From positions 1-64,000 of the IMG/VR virus record IMGVR_UViG_3300036846_000555: 64,000 bases of DNA; one strand, given 5' to 3'. Position numbers and translations under genes: made by a program. Source of the stretch: a virus. Below are positions 57,601 through 64,000 of this stretch, one piece after another. The notes under the pieces are model-generated. The model did not search any database. It worked only from the letters and a program-made list of their open reading frames with translations, and was not told the origin of the DNA. Positions within the stretch are counted from its first letter, which is position 1; each line of letters opens with the position of its first letter.

Positions 57601-59101
57601 TTACCTCTCCGTCGTCAAGGTGGACGTGGGCGGCCGACCGGGACCGCAGGGACCGCAGGGGCAAGCGGGGCCCGCGGGAGCACCGGGCACCCTCGACGTC
57701 TACGCCCAGACTCAGAACACGTCTGCCGCCGCTCAGGCGATCCCGTCGCAGGCGTGGACGATTGTGACGCTTCCCACTCTCACCATCAGCAAGTCCGATG
57801 GGACCAATGCCGACTTCACCGCCAACGCCGACGGGTCGCTCACGATCCTGAAGGCGGGCAACTACAGCTTCGCAGCCGCCGTCTTCGCGTCGTCGGCTCT
57901 CGCCGACAACACGAACCTCAATATGTCGCTGAATCGCAAGGCGGGCGCGACCCCCACCACCGTGACCGATGGGCAGTTCGTCAACAGCGATGCCACCTAC
58001 GGAACATCGGGTAACAACTACTGCTCGATCCTCGCTGCCGCCGACCTCGTGTGCGCTGTTGGCGATCGCATCTGCGTCTTCCTCTGGCAGAGCGCTGCGC
58101 AGACGAGCTTCCGGATCGGGAACTTCTCAGCCACGCGCCAGGGCGCGGGGCCGCAGGGGCCGCCTGGGCCGACGGGCGGCAACGCGACGGTGCCGATCGA
58201 CCCGTGGCATACGGTTGGGAGCGACGGCGGCGCAACCAGTCTCCTGAATGGTTGGACCGGGACGGTCCAGTACCGCAAGGACCCGCTGGGCCGAGTGTGG
58301 GTGCGCGCTACCAACGCCAGTGGCGGCGCGACTGGCACGTCGGTGTTCACGTTGCCGGTGGGTTACCGCCCCAAGACCGACCAAGTCTTCGACAACCTCC
58401 AAGCGAGCGGAACGGCCGGAACCTATGTGGGGGTAGGCGCAGCAGGCAACGTCTCACCGACCTACGCGGGGACCGGTGTTTACATCGACCTCAGCTTCGA
58501 CACCGAGACCGTGACGCAGATGCCGACCGGGCCGACCGGGCCGACCGGGCCGCAGGGGCCGCCCGGCAACCCCGCGCCGACCGTCACCTCGCTCCCGGGC
58601 AGCCCCGTCGATGGGCAGGAGTGCTACTTCGTCGCTGACGCCACGAACGGCATCGTCTGGCATCTGAAGTACCGGGCCGCATCCTCGTCAACGTACAAGT
58701 GGGAGTGTGTTGGCGGGCCACCACTCCGCGCCGACGTGACCACGGGGCAGACCGCATCGACAGCCAGCGCATGGGTTGACCTGGCGACTCCCGGCCCGCT
58801 TGTCACCCCGCCGCTTGGCGGTGACTTCGACGTGCTGTACGGCTGTTTCATGAGCGCAGCACCGACCAGCGGGTTCATCTGGATCGCAGGGGTTGGAGTA
58901 GGCGGCGGCGCCCCAACGCGCATGGCTAGGCTGGACGGCCCGTCGGGCGGCGGAGCGGCCGTCACCTCGACTCCGTCAGACAAGTTCCGGGCGACCGGCA
59001 TTGCCGCGGGCACCACGTTCAAGATGCAGTACCAGTACGTCAACGTCACCCCGACGTGGTCCCAACGTTACCTTGAGGTGCGGCCCGTGCGAGTCGGCTG
59101 A
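54596..59101 (+). CDS. Second giant fibre protein with six C1q-like repeats, 1501 aa
   Basis: GTG 54596. The N-terminus has EEYYDLGLDQLLYWNGTKWI. A Gly-rich hinge precedes six 135-residue C1q/TNF-like domains, recognised by ARAYRNAA...KIPLDTVSFD at 54.91, 55.34, 55.79, 56.21, 56.65 and 57.22 kb and a seventh diverged one at 57.7 kb. The linker [23 protein letters not shown]... appears once (57.07 kb) and the TLPVGYRPKTDQ module once (58.3 kb), both shared with the fibre at 49182. Short collagen runs lie at 57.64, 58.15 and 58.53 kb. Receptor-binding or decorating fibre. Confidence 0.82.
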   Translation: MPDTIGRLRAPRLASAPASPARGEEYYDLGLDQLLYWNGTKWIAGAGSGNGGGGGGGAGHTIQDEGAALPARTNLNFKGAGVTATDNGASSSTDVTIPGGMAATVAARAYRNAAVALATGWTKIPLDTVSFDTSGIVQVAQGRIQVQQAGYYQISGGLGEITYAVGDFVCSIYVNGVERNRGSRASVAANWNASEVAATLQLNAGDYVEIWAFCMAAQTLNAGQANNNYLSLSLISSLTATAAPVTAARGYRNAAFTGVAAQWNKIALDTTVFDPGGNLQLANGRYVAPATGQYQVNGETAWQPGAANTNLMSHAAIYVNGALRTTGGVMPYTDSSGYVRANVSDVLNLNAGDYVELYSYTSGAWPLMTGTGPAYNYLSIVQVGQQSQLQSGLTTGAVAARAYRNAALTLAANFVKVPLDAISFDTAGIVQTANGRIQIQTPGYYQVDALVNYVPGASSFFIVSVYVNGVERARGSQIQASVSNNTAFSAADVMQLNAGDYLELWAYGSGPVSPGPSVTYLAVSMVAALPSTPAPVTVARAYRQAALSIGAAAWTKIPVDTVSTDPGGNMALGSGRYVCPASGWYQANLGATLSASAGGAMGVCLYKNGAQVSKEILTEATPTASGVLSAHGSDIVQCNAGDYLEMYVYTSQALSLLVEADVNFLSVVMVGQTAAVYATAMQTAARAYLMAAFSLTSSWHKIPVDTLSFDASGGAMQLATGRYVCPTAGYYSVEGCVVVNNTTNALLIAGIYKNGARVAQGSGLAAVNTYAESHVNVADVVQCNAGDYLELWGYASATEPLFNDPTSNYLSVVKVDVGGQRGAQWYTYTGSGTPPASTFAGEQDGDQCVRSSDSEVFRRVSGAWVDQGYAMGYAMQTAALLYRSAAYSTTAGTQKVPLDATTFDAGGNVTLATSRYVCPVAGYYQVNGVITAGGATSSTQSMQAMIYKNGATACAGGVVGGNPGGIGVPVSAVLQCAAGDYLELYVWAQPAGLALSNSAATVYLSVVKVDVGGRPGPQGPQGQAGPAGAPGTLDVYAQTQNTSAAAQAIPSQAWTIVTLPTLTISKSDGTNADFTANADGSLTILKAGNYSFAAAVFASSALADNTNLNMSLNRKAGATPTTVTDGQFVNSDATYGTSGNNYCSILAAADLVCAVGDRICVFLWQSAAQTSFRIGNFSATRQGAGPQGPPGPTGGNATVPIDPWHTVGSDGGATSLLNGWTGTVQYRKDPLGRVWVRATNASGGATGTSVFTLPVGYRPKTDQVFDNLQASGTAGTYVGVGAAGNVSPTYAGTGVYIDLSFDTETVTQMPTGPTGPTGPQGPPGNPAPTVTSLPGSPVDGQECYFVADATNGIVWHLKYRAASSSTYKWECVGGPPLRADVTTGQTASTASAWVDLATPGPLVTPPLGGDFDVLYGCFMSAAPTSGFIWIAGVGVGGGAPTRMARLDGPSGGGAAVTSTPSDKFRATGIAAGTTFKMQYQYVNVTPTWSQRYLEVRPVRVG

Positions 59102-59121
59102 CGTCACCAGAGGAGAGGAAG

Positions 59122-59814
59122 ATGACCCTGATCGCAGAGCTGGACCACGAGCAGGACCCCGCCGTCGTCGTCACGCTGTACGACTACGGCGCGGACACCG
59201 TACCGCCGCACATGACCGCGCCCGCGTTCGTGGACGTGACCGACGAGGACCCGCGACCCGAGCCGGGCTACATCTACGACGGGGAGGCGTTCGCGCCGGG
59301 TGCGCCGCAGCAACAGGAGGCAGTCAGGCAGCAGGCTGCGAGCAACGCTCTGGCGGCGGTCGATGCCAACGCGGACTTTCTGGCGTTGGCGAGCCCTACG
59401 CCTGAGCAGGTCATTGCGCAGGTAACGATCCTGACCCAGCACGTCAACGCACTGACCCGTGTGCAATTGTCGCGGGTGGCCCCGGGGCAGTATCCGATCG
59501 AGGGACTGCCGGGATTCCCGGCTACGCTGCCGCCGGTGCCGCCGGACGTCGAGCCGTCGCCTCCCGTCGCGTCGTTCACATTCACACCGGCCGACCCCCA
59601 GAAGGGCGACCAGATCCAGTTCGATGCGAGCGCGTCAACGGCGGGCTCGACTCCGATCACCCGCTACGACTGGAGCTTCGGAGACACGGCTGCGCCCGAT
59701 GCAGGCCCGACGCCGACGTACACGTTCACCAAGTTCGGCGACTATGACGTGACGCTGACGCTCACCGACGAGGACGGGCTCACCGACCAGGCCACCCAAA
59801 CGATCACGATCTAA
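59122..59814 (+). CDS. Fibre-associated protein with PKD domain, 230 aa
   Basis: ATG after GAGGAGAGGAAG. The N-terminal half is paralogous to the product at 53891 (FVDVTDEDPRPEPGYIYDGEAFAPG..., LASPTPEQVIAQVTILTQHVNALTR). The C-terminal 85 residues are a PKD domain (VASFTFTPADPQKGDQIQFDASAS, TRYDWSFGDTAAPDAGPTPTYTF). PKD domains act as spacers or glycan-contact modules. Confidence 0.72.
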   Translation: MTLIAELDHEQDPAVVVTLYDYGADTVPPHMTAPAFVDVTDEDPRPEPGYIYDGEAFAPGAPQQQEAVRQQAASNALAAVDANADFLALASPTPEQVIAQVTILTQHVNALTRVQLSRVAPGQYPIEGLPGFPATLPPVPPDVEPSPPVASFTFTPADPQKGDQIQFDASASTAGSTPITRYDWSFGDTAAPDAGPTPTYTFTKFGDYDVTLTLTDEDGLTDQATQTITI

Positions 59815-59818
59815 CGCC

Positions 59819-60349
59819 ATGAGCATCATCGAACCCGACTCGCTTGACTACGACCTGATCCCACCCGACCCGGGGCTGATCAACCCGGACCTCCAGCTCG
59901 ACGCGGCGCTCGCGCCCGTCGAGGATGCCGGGCCAGACGCGCCGATCCCGTTCGGCAAGAGCTGGCGCTTCGACTTCATCGCCGGACAGTTCATCCGCGA
60001 CGGGTCCGCGCCCCAGGCGACCTACGAGCTGGACAGCCTGATCATGTGGATCGAGAAGACCGCCCGCACCGCCCGGTACGCCCACCCGATCTACTCCGAC
60101 CAGTACGGCGTCGAAGAGCCGTACGGGCTGATCGGCCAGCAGGCCGACGACGCGCTGCTGTCCGCGTACGAGGACGGGCTCACCGAGGCGCTGCTCGTCC
60201 ACGACCGGATCGTCGCGGTCGAGGGCTTCGGGTTCTCGCAGGATCCGTTTGACGAGGCGCTCTACGCGTCGTTCACAGTGGTCGTTGACGCGGCGCCGCC
60301 GCTAGAGGCGCAGCCGCTTGAATTCAGCAATATTCCGATCGCGACATGA
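59819..60349 (+). CDS. Baseplate wedge protein (DUF2634/gp25-like), 176 aa
   Basis: PFGKSWRFDFIAGQFIRDGSAPQATYELDSLIMWIEKTARTARYAHPIYSDQYGVEE, LTEALLVHDRIVAVEGFGFSQDPFDEALYASFTVVVD. This is the DUF2634/XkdS-like or gp25-like wedge component of contractile-tail baseplates. Its TGA (60347-60349) overlaps the ATG of the inserted HNH remnant. Confidence 0.78.
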   Translation: MSIIEPDSLDYDLIPPDPGLINPDLQLDAALAPVEDAGPDAPIPFGKSWRFDFIAGQFIRDGSAPQATYELDSLIMWIEKTARTARYAHPIYSDQYGVEEPYGLIGQQADDALLSAYEDGLTEALLVHDRIVAVEGFGFSQDPFDEALYASFTVVVDAAPPLEAQPLEFSNIPIAT

Positions 60350-60522
60350 TCCCCCTGTCCCAGACCTGCATAGCTTGCGGCCGAGACAAGCCCGCAGACC
60401 AGTTCTACGTCAGGAGGGACGGGCGCGAGCCTCGGCTCACCGGACGATGCAACTCGTACGCCAACACGCAGCCAGCGTGCGGTCCCTGTAACTGTCGGAA
60501 GGGCGGAAGGGTGGTGATCTGA
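60346..60522 (+). mobile_element. Internally deleted HNH endonuclease remnant, 58 aa
   Basis: ATG overlaps the gp25-like stop as ATGA. TCIACGRDKPADQFYVRRDG is the N-terminal zinc finger of phage HNH enzymes, and PACGPCNCRKGG their C-terminal end. The central HNH catalytic block between them is missing. Removing bases 60349-60523 joins ATG to ACGACCGACGTCACC and restores an ATGA overlap with an upstream extension of the baseplate J frame. The insert has thus separated that gene from its start. Confidence 0.7.
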
Positions 60523-60586
60523 AACGACCGACGTCACCGACCTCACCGAGATCTTCTCCGAGACGCTCGCGCGCGTCCGGGCCCGG

Positions 60587-62029
60587 ATGGATCAGGACGC
60601 CAACGCCGGGCTGACCGACGACGACCCGGACTGGGTCGACACCCGCGAGGGCTCGTTCTACTGGGACATGACGCAGCCGTCCGCGATGGAGTGCGCGCGG
60701 CTGTGGGATGCGATGACCGAGACGATCGCCGCGGCGTTCCCGTCGACCGCGTGGGGCGACTATCTCGACGAGCACGGCACCACGTTCGGGCTGACGCGCA
60801 ACCCGGCGACGCCCGCCACCGGGCAGCTCACGTTCCTCGCGTCAGCGGCGACGCTGATCGCGGCCGGGACGCAGGCGTCGGCGGTCGCTCCGCTGACCGG
60901 CGACGTGCAGAGCTACCAGACGACCGCGAGCGGCACGACCAGCGCGCCGCTGAAAGCGCCGACCGGCGTGGCGGTGGCCCCGAACAACGCGGGCGGCAAG
61001 CTGACCGCAGCCACCCGCTACTACCACGTGACCGCGCTGAACGCGTTCGGGGAGACGACCGGCACCGCCGACATCGCGGGCACGACGACGGGCACGGCGG
61101 GCCAGAACGTGATCACCTGGGGGGCGGTCACGGGCGCGACGTCCTACAACGTGTACGTCACGCAGACGGCGCAGTCCACCGGCGCGCTGCTCGGGAACAC
61201 GACCGCTCTGACCTACACCGACAACGGCAACGTCACGCCGAACGTCGCCGCGATCGAACCGACGACGAACACGACGTCGGGCATCACGCTCGACGCGGTC
61301 GCGTTGACGCCGGGCACGGCGGGCGACGTTGCCCCGAACGCCGTCACGTCGCTGGACACGGTGCTGCCGACGGTGATCTCGGTCACGAACCCGGTGCCGA
61401 TGGATGGCGGCACCGAGCTGGAGTCAGACGACGACTTCCGGCTGCGGATCCTCGGCGAGTACGTCGGCACGTCGGGCGGCGGGAACGTCACCGACTATCG
61501 GCGCTGGTCGGCGGGGGAGGGCGTCTCGCGCGTGGCGGTGATCCCGTGCTGGAACGTGACGGCGCAGAATCCAACGGGTGCCGGGACGGTGCTGGTCGTC
61601 GCGATGAACGCGGACGGCTCTCCGGTCGCGACCGCGACGGTCACCGCGCTGCAGGAGTTCCTTGACCCGGTGCCGGGGCTTGGGCAGGGCCAGGCTCCGG
61701 TTGGCGCGACGGTGACGGTGGTCACGTCCTCGATCCTGACGGTTACGATCTCGGCCACGGTCGTCGCCGAGAAGGGCTACTCGCTGGACGGCACCGGCAA
61801 CACCATCGCGACGCGGCAGGCGATCATGTCCGCGCTGGCGACCTACCTGCAGGGCCTGCAGCCGGGCGACACGATCATCTACGAGCACGTCCAGGCGGCC
61901 TTCTTCGTCACCGGCGTCCACAAGGTCAACAGCCTGCTGGTCAACAACGCCACCAACGACATCACGCTCGCGGCGGGCGCGTCGCCGCAGGTGGCGCTGC
62001 TGGGCACCGTGACCCTGACGGACGGCTGA
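60587..62029 (+). CDS. Baseplate J protein with inserted Fn3 domain, 480 aa
   Basis: ATG 60587 is the first canonical start. The frame continues upstream (TTDVTDLTEIFSETLARVRAR, 60524-60586) without a start, most likely the lost N-terminus. The J pattern is clear: DWVDTREGSFYWDMTQPSAMECARLWDA, WGDYLDEHGTTFGLTRNPATPATG, ELESDDDFRLRILGEYVGTSGGGNVTDYRRWS, VLVVAMNADG. About residues 124-225 are a fibronectin-III-like insert (APTGVAVAPNN..., YYHVTALNAFGETT..., ATSYNVYVT). J-type wedges join the hub to the fibres. Confidence 0.85.
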   Translation: MDQDANAGLTDDDPDWVDTREGSFYWDMTQPSAMECARLWDAMTETIAAAFPSTAWGDYLDEHGTTFGLTRNPATPATGQLTFLASAATLIAAGTQASAVAPLTGDVQSYQTTASGTTSAPLKAPTGVAVAPNNAGGKLTAATRYYHVTALNAFGETTGTADIAGTTTGTAGQNVITWGAVTGATSYNVYVTQTAQSTGALLGNTTALTYTDNGNVTPNVAAIEPTTNTTSGITLDAVALTPGTAGDVAPNAVTSLDTVLPTVISVTNPVPMDGGTELESDDDFRLRILGEYVGTSGGGNVTDYRRWSAGEGVSRVAVIPCWNVTAQNPTGAGTVLVVAMNADGSPVATATVTALQEFLDPVPGLGQGQAPVGATVTVVTSSILTVTISATVVAEKGYSLDGTGNTIATRQAIMSALATYLQGLQPGDTIIYEHVQAAFFVTGVHKVNSLLVNNATNDITLAAGASPQVALLGTVTLTDG

Positions 62030-62031
62030 GC

Positions 62032-63150
62032 ATGGCGGTCTCCGATCCACTCGCGGTCTTCTCCTCCGGCGTCATGACGACGGTCGCCCTGAGCGAGGAC
62101 ACTCCGGCTGATCTGCTCGGCGAGGTGCCGCCGTTTGAGCGCACGGCCTACGAGGTCCAGGCGGTGCTGCAGGTCGTCGCCAACGAGCTGTTCCGGCTGG
62201 AGCAGGCGCGCCAGGCGGTGATCCTGAACTTCCTGCCCAGCACCGCCGACGCGCTGCTGCCGATGTTCGAACAGCTCCTCGGCCTGCCGGTCGACCCGCC
62301 CGGGCTGACGCTCGCGTCCCGCCAGCAGCTCGTGCTCGCAACCATGCGGCGCCTGAAAGGCCAGGGTCGCGGCCTGGACTGGGAGGCGACCATCACCGCG
62401 CTGTTCGGGACGAGCTGGTCCTATCAGGAGTACAACCCGGCAGCGACCGTCACCGCGAACTTCGTACCGAACCCGTCGTTTGAGAAGGACACGGTCGGAA
62501 GCGCACCGGCGGTGTGGGCTTCGCGCGTCAACTTCAACAGCGCTGGCGGGGCGTTGACGTGCCAGGCGCAGGCCCAGGCGGGGTCGAAAGGCATGCAGGT
62601 CGTCGCCCCTAGCGGCGGCGCGGTCGGTGCGGAGGTCCCGCTCTCTGGCACGTTCACCAGTGGCGAGCCGTACACGTTCTCGGTCTGGTTGAAGGGCAAT
62701 GCCGGTGGGGAGCGCGTTGTCCTCCTGTTCGGCAGTGCGTCCGACGTGGTTCAGGGCGCGAACCTCACGCTGACCACCACGTGGACGCGGTATTCGGTCA
62801 CCTGGACGCCGACCGCGAACCGCACGGGTGTCTCGGCCGGTTTCCAGACGACCACGTCATCCGCCGTGACTGTGTTTGCGGACAGTGCGATGGTGTCGCA
62901 GGCGGCTGCGATGGGTCCGTACGTCGATGGGGACACGTCCGGCTACTCGTGGGCGGGTACGCCGGGGCAGAGCGCGACCATGCAGGCGAGTGGACCGCCC
63001 CCGAACACGGTCTCGATCCGGATCCCGCAGGCGTACGGCGGCTTTGGCTGGCCGTTCATCCGCGACCTCACGCCCGCGCACCTCGCGATCACCGAGGGCT
63101 ACTCCGACGGCTTCTTCGTCGGCATCACGAACATCGGAGGCACTCTGTGA
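62032..63150 (+). CDS. Tail protein I-like with inserted carbohydrate-binding domain, 372 aa
   Basis: ATG three bp after J. Residues 1-135 (YEVQAVLQVVANELFRLEQARQAVI...LPMFEQLLGLPVDPPGLTLASRQQLVLATMR) are the P2 gpI/YmfQ-like baseplate part. About residues 137-320 (NPSFEKDTVGSAPAVWAS, PYTFSVWLKGNAGGERV, TWTRYSVTWTPTANRTG) form a CBM4/9-type jelly roll. The gpI C-terminus follows (VSIRIPQAYGGFGWPFIRDLTPAHLAITEGY). The insert splits the family in two. Confidence 0.75.
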   Translation: MAVSDPLAVFSSGVMTTVALSEDTPADLLGEVPPFERTAYEVQAVLQVVANELFRLEQARQAVILNFLPSTADALLPMFEQLLGLPVDPPGLTLASRQQLVLATMRRLKGQGRGLDWEATITALFGTSWSYQEYNPAATVTANFVPNPSFEKDTVGSAPAVWASRVNFNSAGGALTCQAQAQAGSKGMQVVAPSGGAVGAEVPLSGTFTSGEPYTFSVWLKGNAGGERVVLLFGSASDVVQGANLTLTTTWTRYSVTWTPTANRTGVSAGFQTTTSSAVTVFADSAMVSQAAAMGPYVDGDTSGYSWAGTPGQSATMQASGPPPNTVSIRIPQAYGGFGWPFIRDLTPAHLAITEGYSDGFFVGITNIGGTL

Positions 63151-64000
63151 GCAAGCACCGGCAGCTCAACTACGGCCAGCCGATTCCCCAGGACTTCCTG
63201 GACGCGCTCCAGGAGTTCGTCGGCGTCGGCAGCCGCAACCTGTTCCTGACGCAGATCGGCTCCAACCAGGTCCAGATTGCCGCGGGCGTCGGGAACGCGC
63301 AGGTGTCGCTCGGGATCGACGGCCTGTGGCGCTACATCTCAGCGACCGTCCAGACGACCGTCACCGGCGCGGCCGGGACGTACAGCATCTTCGCGACCAC
63401 CGGCAACAACGCGTTCGCGACCAACCCGACGCCGCCGCCGCCCGAGACCGACTCGACCGACTACACGTTCGCGCTGACCGCGCTGCTGACCGGCAACCCC
63501 ACGGCCGCGCACTACCGCAAGATCGGCGAGGCGGTCTTCGACGGGACGCGCATCCTGAACCTCCGCCAGCTCATCGACGGCGGCGTCGACGGCGCGCAGC
63601 TCTGGCAGCCGGGCGACCTCAAGCTGACCGCCGTGGCGGCCCCGCCCGCTGGATGGCTCGCCTGCGACGGCTCCGCAGTCAGCCGCACCACCTACCCGGC
63701 GCTGTTCGCGGCCCTCGGTGGCGCGACGTCGCCGTGGGGGCAGGGCGACGGATCGACCACGTTCAACGTCCCGGACTTCCGCGGCCGCGTCCCGATCGGG
63801 GCAGGGCAGGGCGCGGGCCTGACCAACCGCGTCCGCGGCGAGTACGGCGGCGGGACGCTCGACACGGCCAGCCCCAAGCGCGGCGAAGAGGCTCACCTGC
63901 TCGCCGCGGCCGAGTCGGGCACCAACGGCAACGGCGGCACCGGCTACGTCTCCAACGACCACTCGCACGGCGTCAGCATCCAAAGCGGCGGCGCGAGCGC
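63147..64000 (+). CDS. Tail collar fibre protein, N-terminal part
   Basis: GTGAGC coupled start; the frame is open to the window end. N-terminal adaptor (HRQLNYGQPIPQDFLDALQEFVGV) and beta domain, then a tail-collar domain (WQPGDLKLTAVAAPPAGWLACDGSAVSRTTYPALF, FNVPDFRGRVPIG) and a histidine-containing loop (NDHSHGVSIQSGGASA). The last residues closely match the corresponding loop of the fibre at 49182 (near 50.7 kb). A further fibre or its C-terminal exchange partner. Confidence 0.82.
   Translation, partial: MSKHRQLNYGQPIPQDFLDALQEFVGVGSRNLFLTQIGSNQVQIAAGVGNAQVSLGIDGLWRYISATVQTTVTGAAGTYSIFATTGNNAFATNPTPPPPETDSTDYTFALTALLTGNPTAAHYRKIGEAVFDGTRILNLRQLIDGGVDGAQLWQPGDLKLTAVAAPPAGWLACDGSAVSRTTYPALFAALGGATSPWGQGDGSTTFNVPDFRGRVPIGAGQGAGLTNRVRGEYGGGTLDTASPKRGEEAHLLAAAESGTNGNGGTGYVSNDHSHGVSIQSGGAS

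Overview
This window looks like the genome of a high-GC (roughly two-thirds G+C) tailed bacteriophage with a contractile tail, that is a myovirus-type phage, of an actinobacterial host. The head, sheath, tube, frameshifted chaperone, tape-measure and baseplate genes run in textbook order from about 31.7 kb to the window end. The Rpf/transglycosylase-like lysis gene, the collagen-like secreted proteins and the extended -10 or leaderless promoters fit a Thermoleophilia-like host such as Solirubrobacterales. That host call is inference from protein style. No integrase, repressor, DNA polymerase, terminase or portal gene could be recognised in the window.

Layout. 0-10 kb: the end of an ssb gene, an HNH-like gene, small membrane peptides, a secreted Ser/Thr-rich collagen-like protein, a minus-strand pair encoding two cell-wall enzymes (RlpA-like and transglycosylase-like), a tightly coupled operon of about 17 very small genes ending with a SpoU-type RNA methyltransferase, and a secreted collagen-like protein closed by a clear intrinsic terminator. 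10-22.4 kb: a 937-residue protein carrying a zeta-toxin-like kinase and a RelA/SpoT-like domain, many small genes, a tRNA-Glu(CTC), a degenerate tRNA, and three consecutive genes that share a duplicated helical segment, one of them with two peptidoglycan-binding domains. 22.4-31.5 kb: more small genes, a 623-residue Zn-finger protein, two membrane or secreted collagen-like genes on the minus strand, and an isolated tail-fibre-type module with LamG-like domains. 31.7-41 kb: protease with nested scaffold, decoration protein, gpT-like major capsid protein, connectors, sheath, tube, a LAGLIDADG homing endonuclease and the chaperone with its -1 frameshift. 41.5-64 kb: tape measure, hub, spike, two giant C1q-like fibre proteins, and the gp25-like/J/I baseplate set with inserted Fn3 and carbohydrate-binding-like domains.

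The most striking non-protein signal is a dispersed expression cassette, found about a dozen times between 1.3 and 30.1 kb, always on the + strand and never in the structural half. Its complete form has an imperfect GCRCACG/CGTGYGC dyad abutting an extended -10 (TGC-TAnnnT), then a conserved AGGTGCGG start, a 5' stem-loop with a purine-rich loop, and an unusually long conserved Shine-Dalgarno context (CCGACCGAGGAG). A second class of promoters places a TAnnnT hexamer 6-7 nt before the start codon and so predicts leaderless mRNAs. The two classes suggest an early, operator-controlled regulon superimposed on constitutive or late leaderless transcripts.
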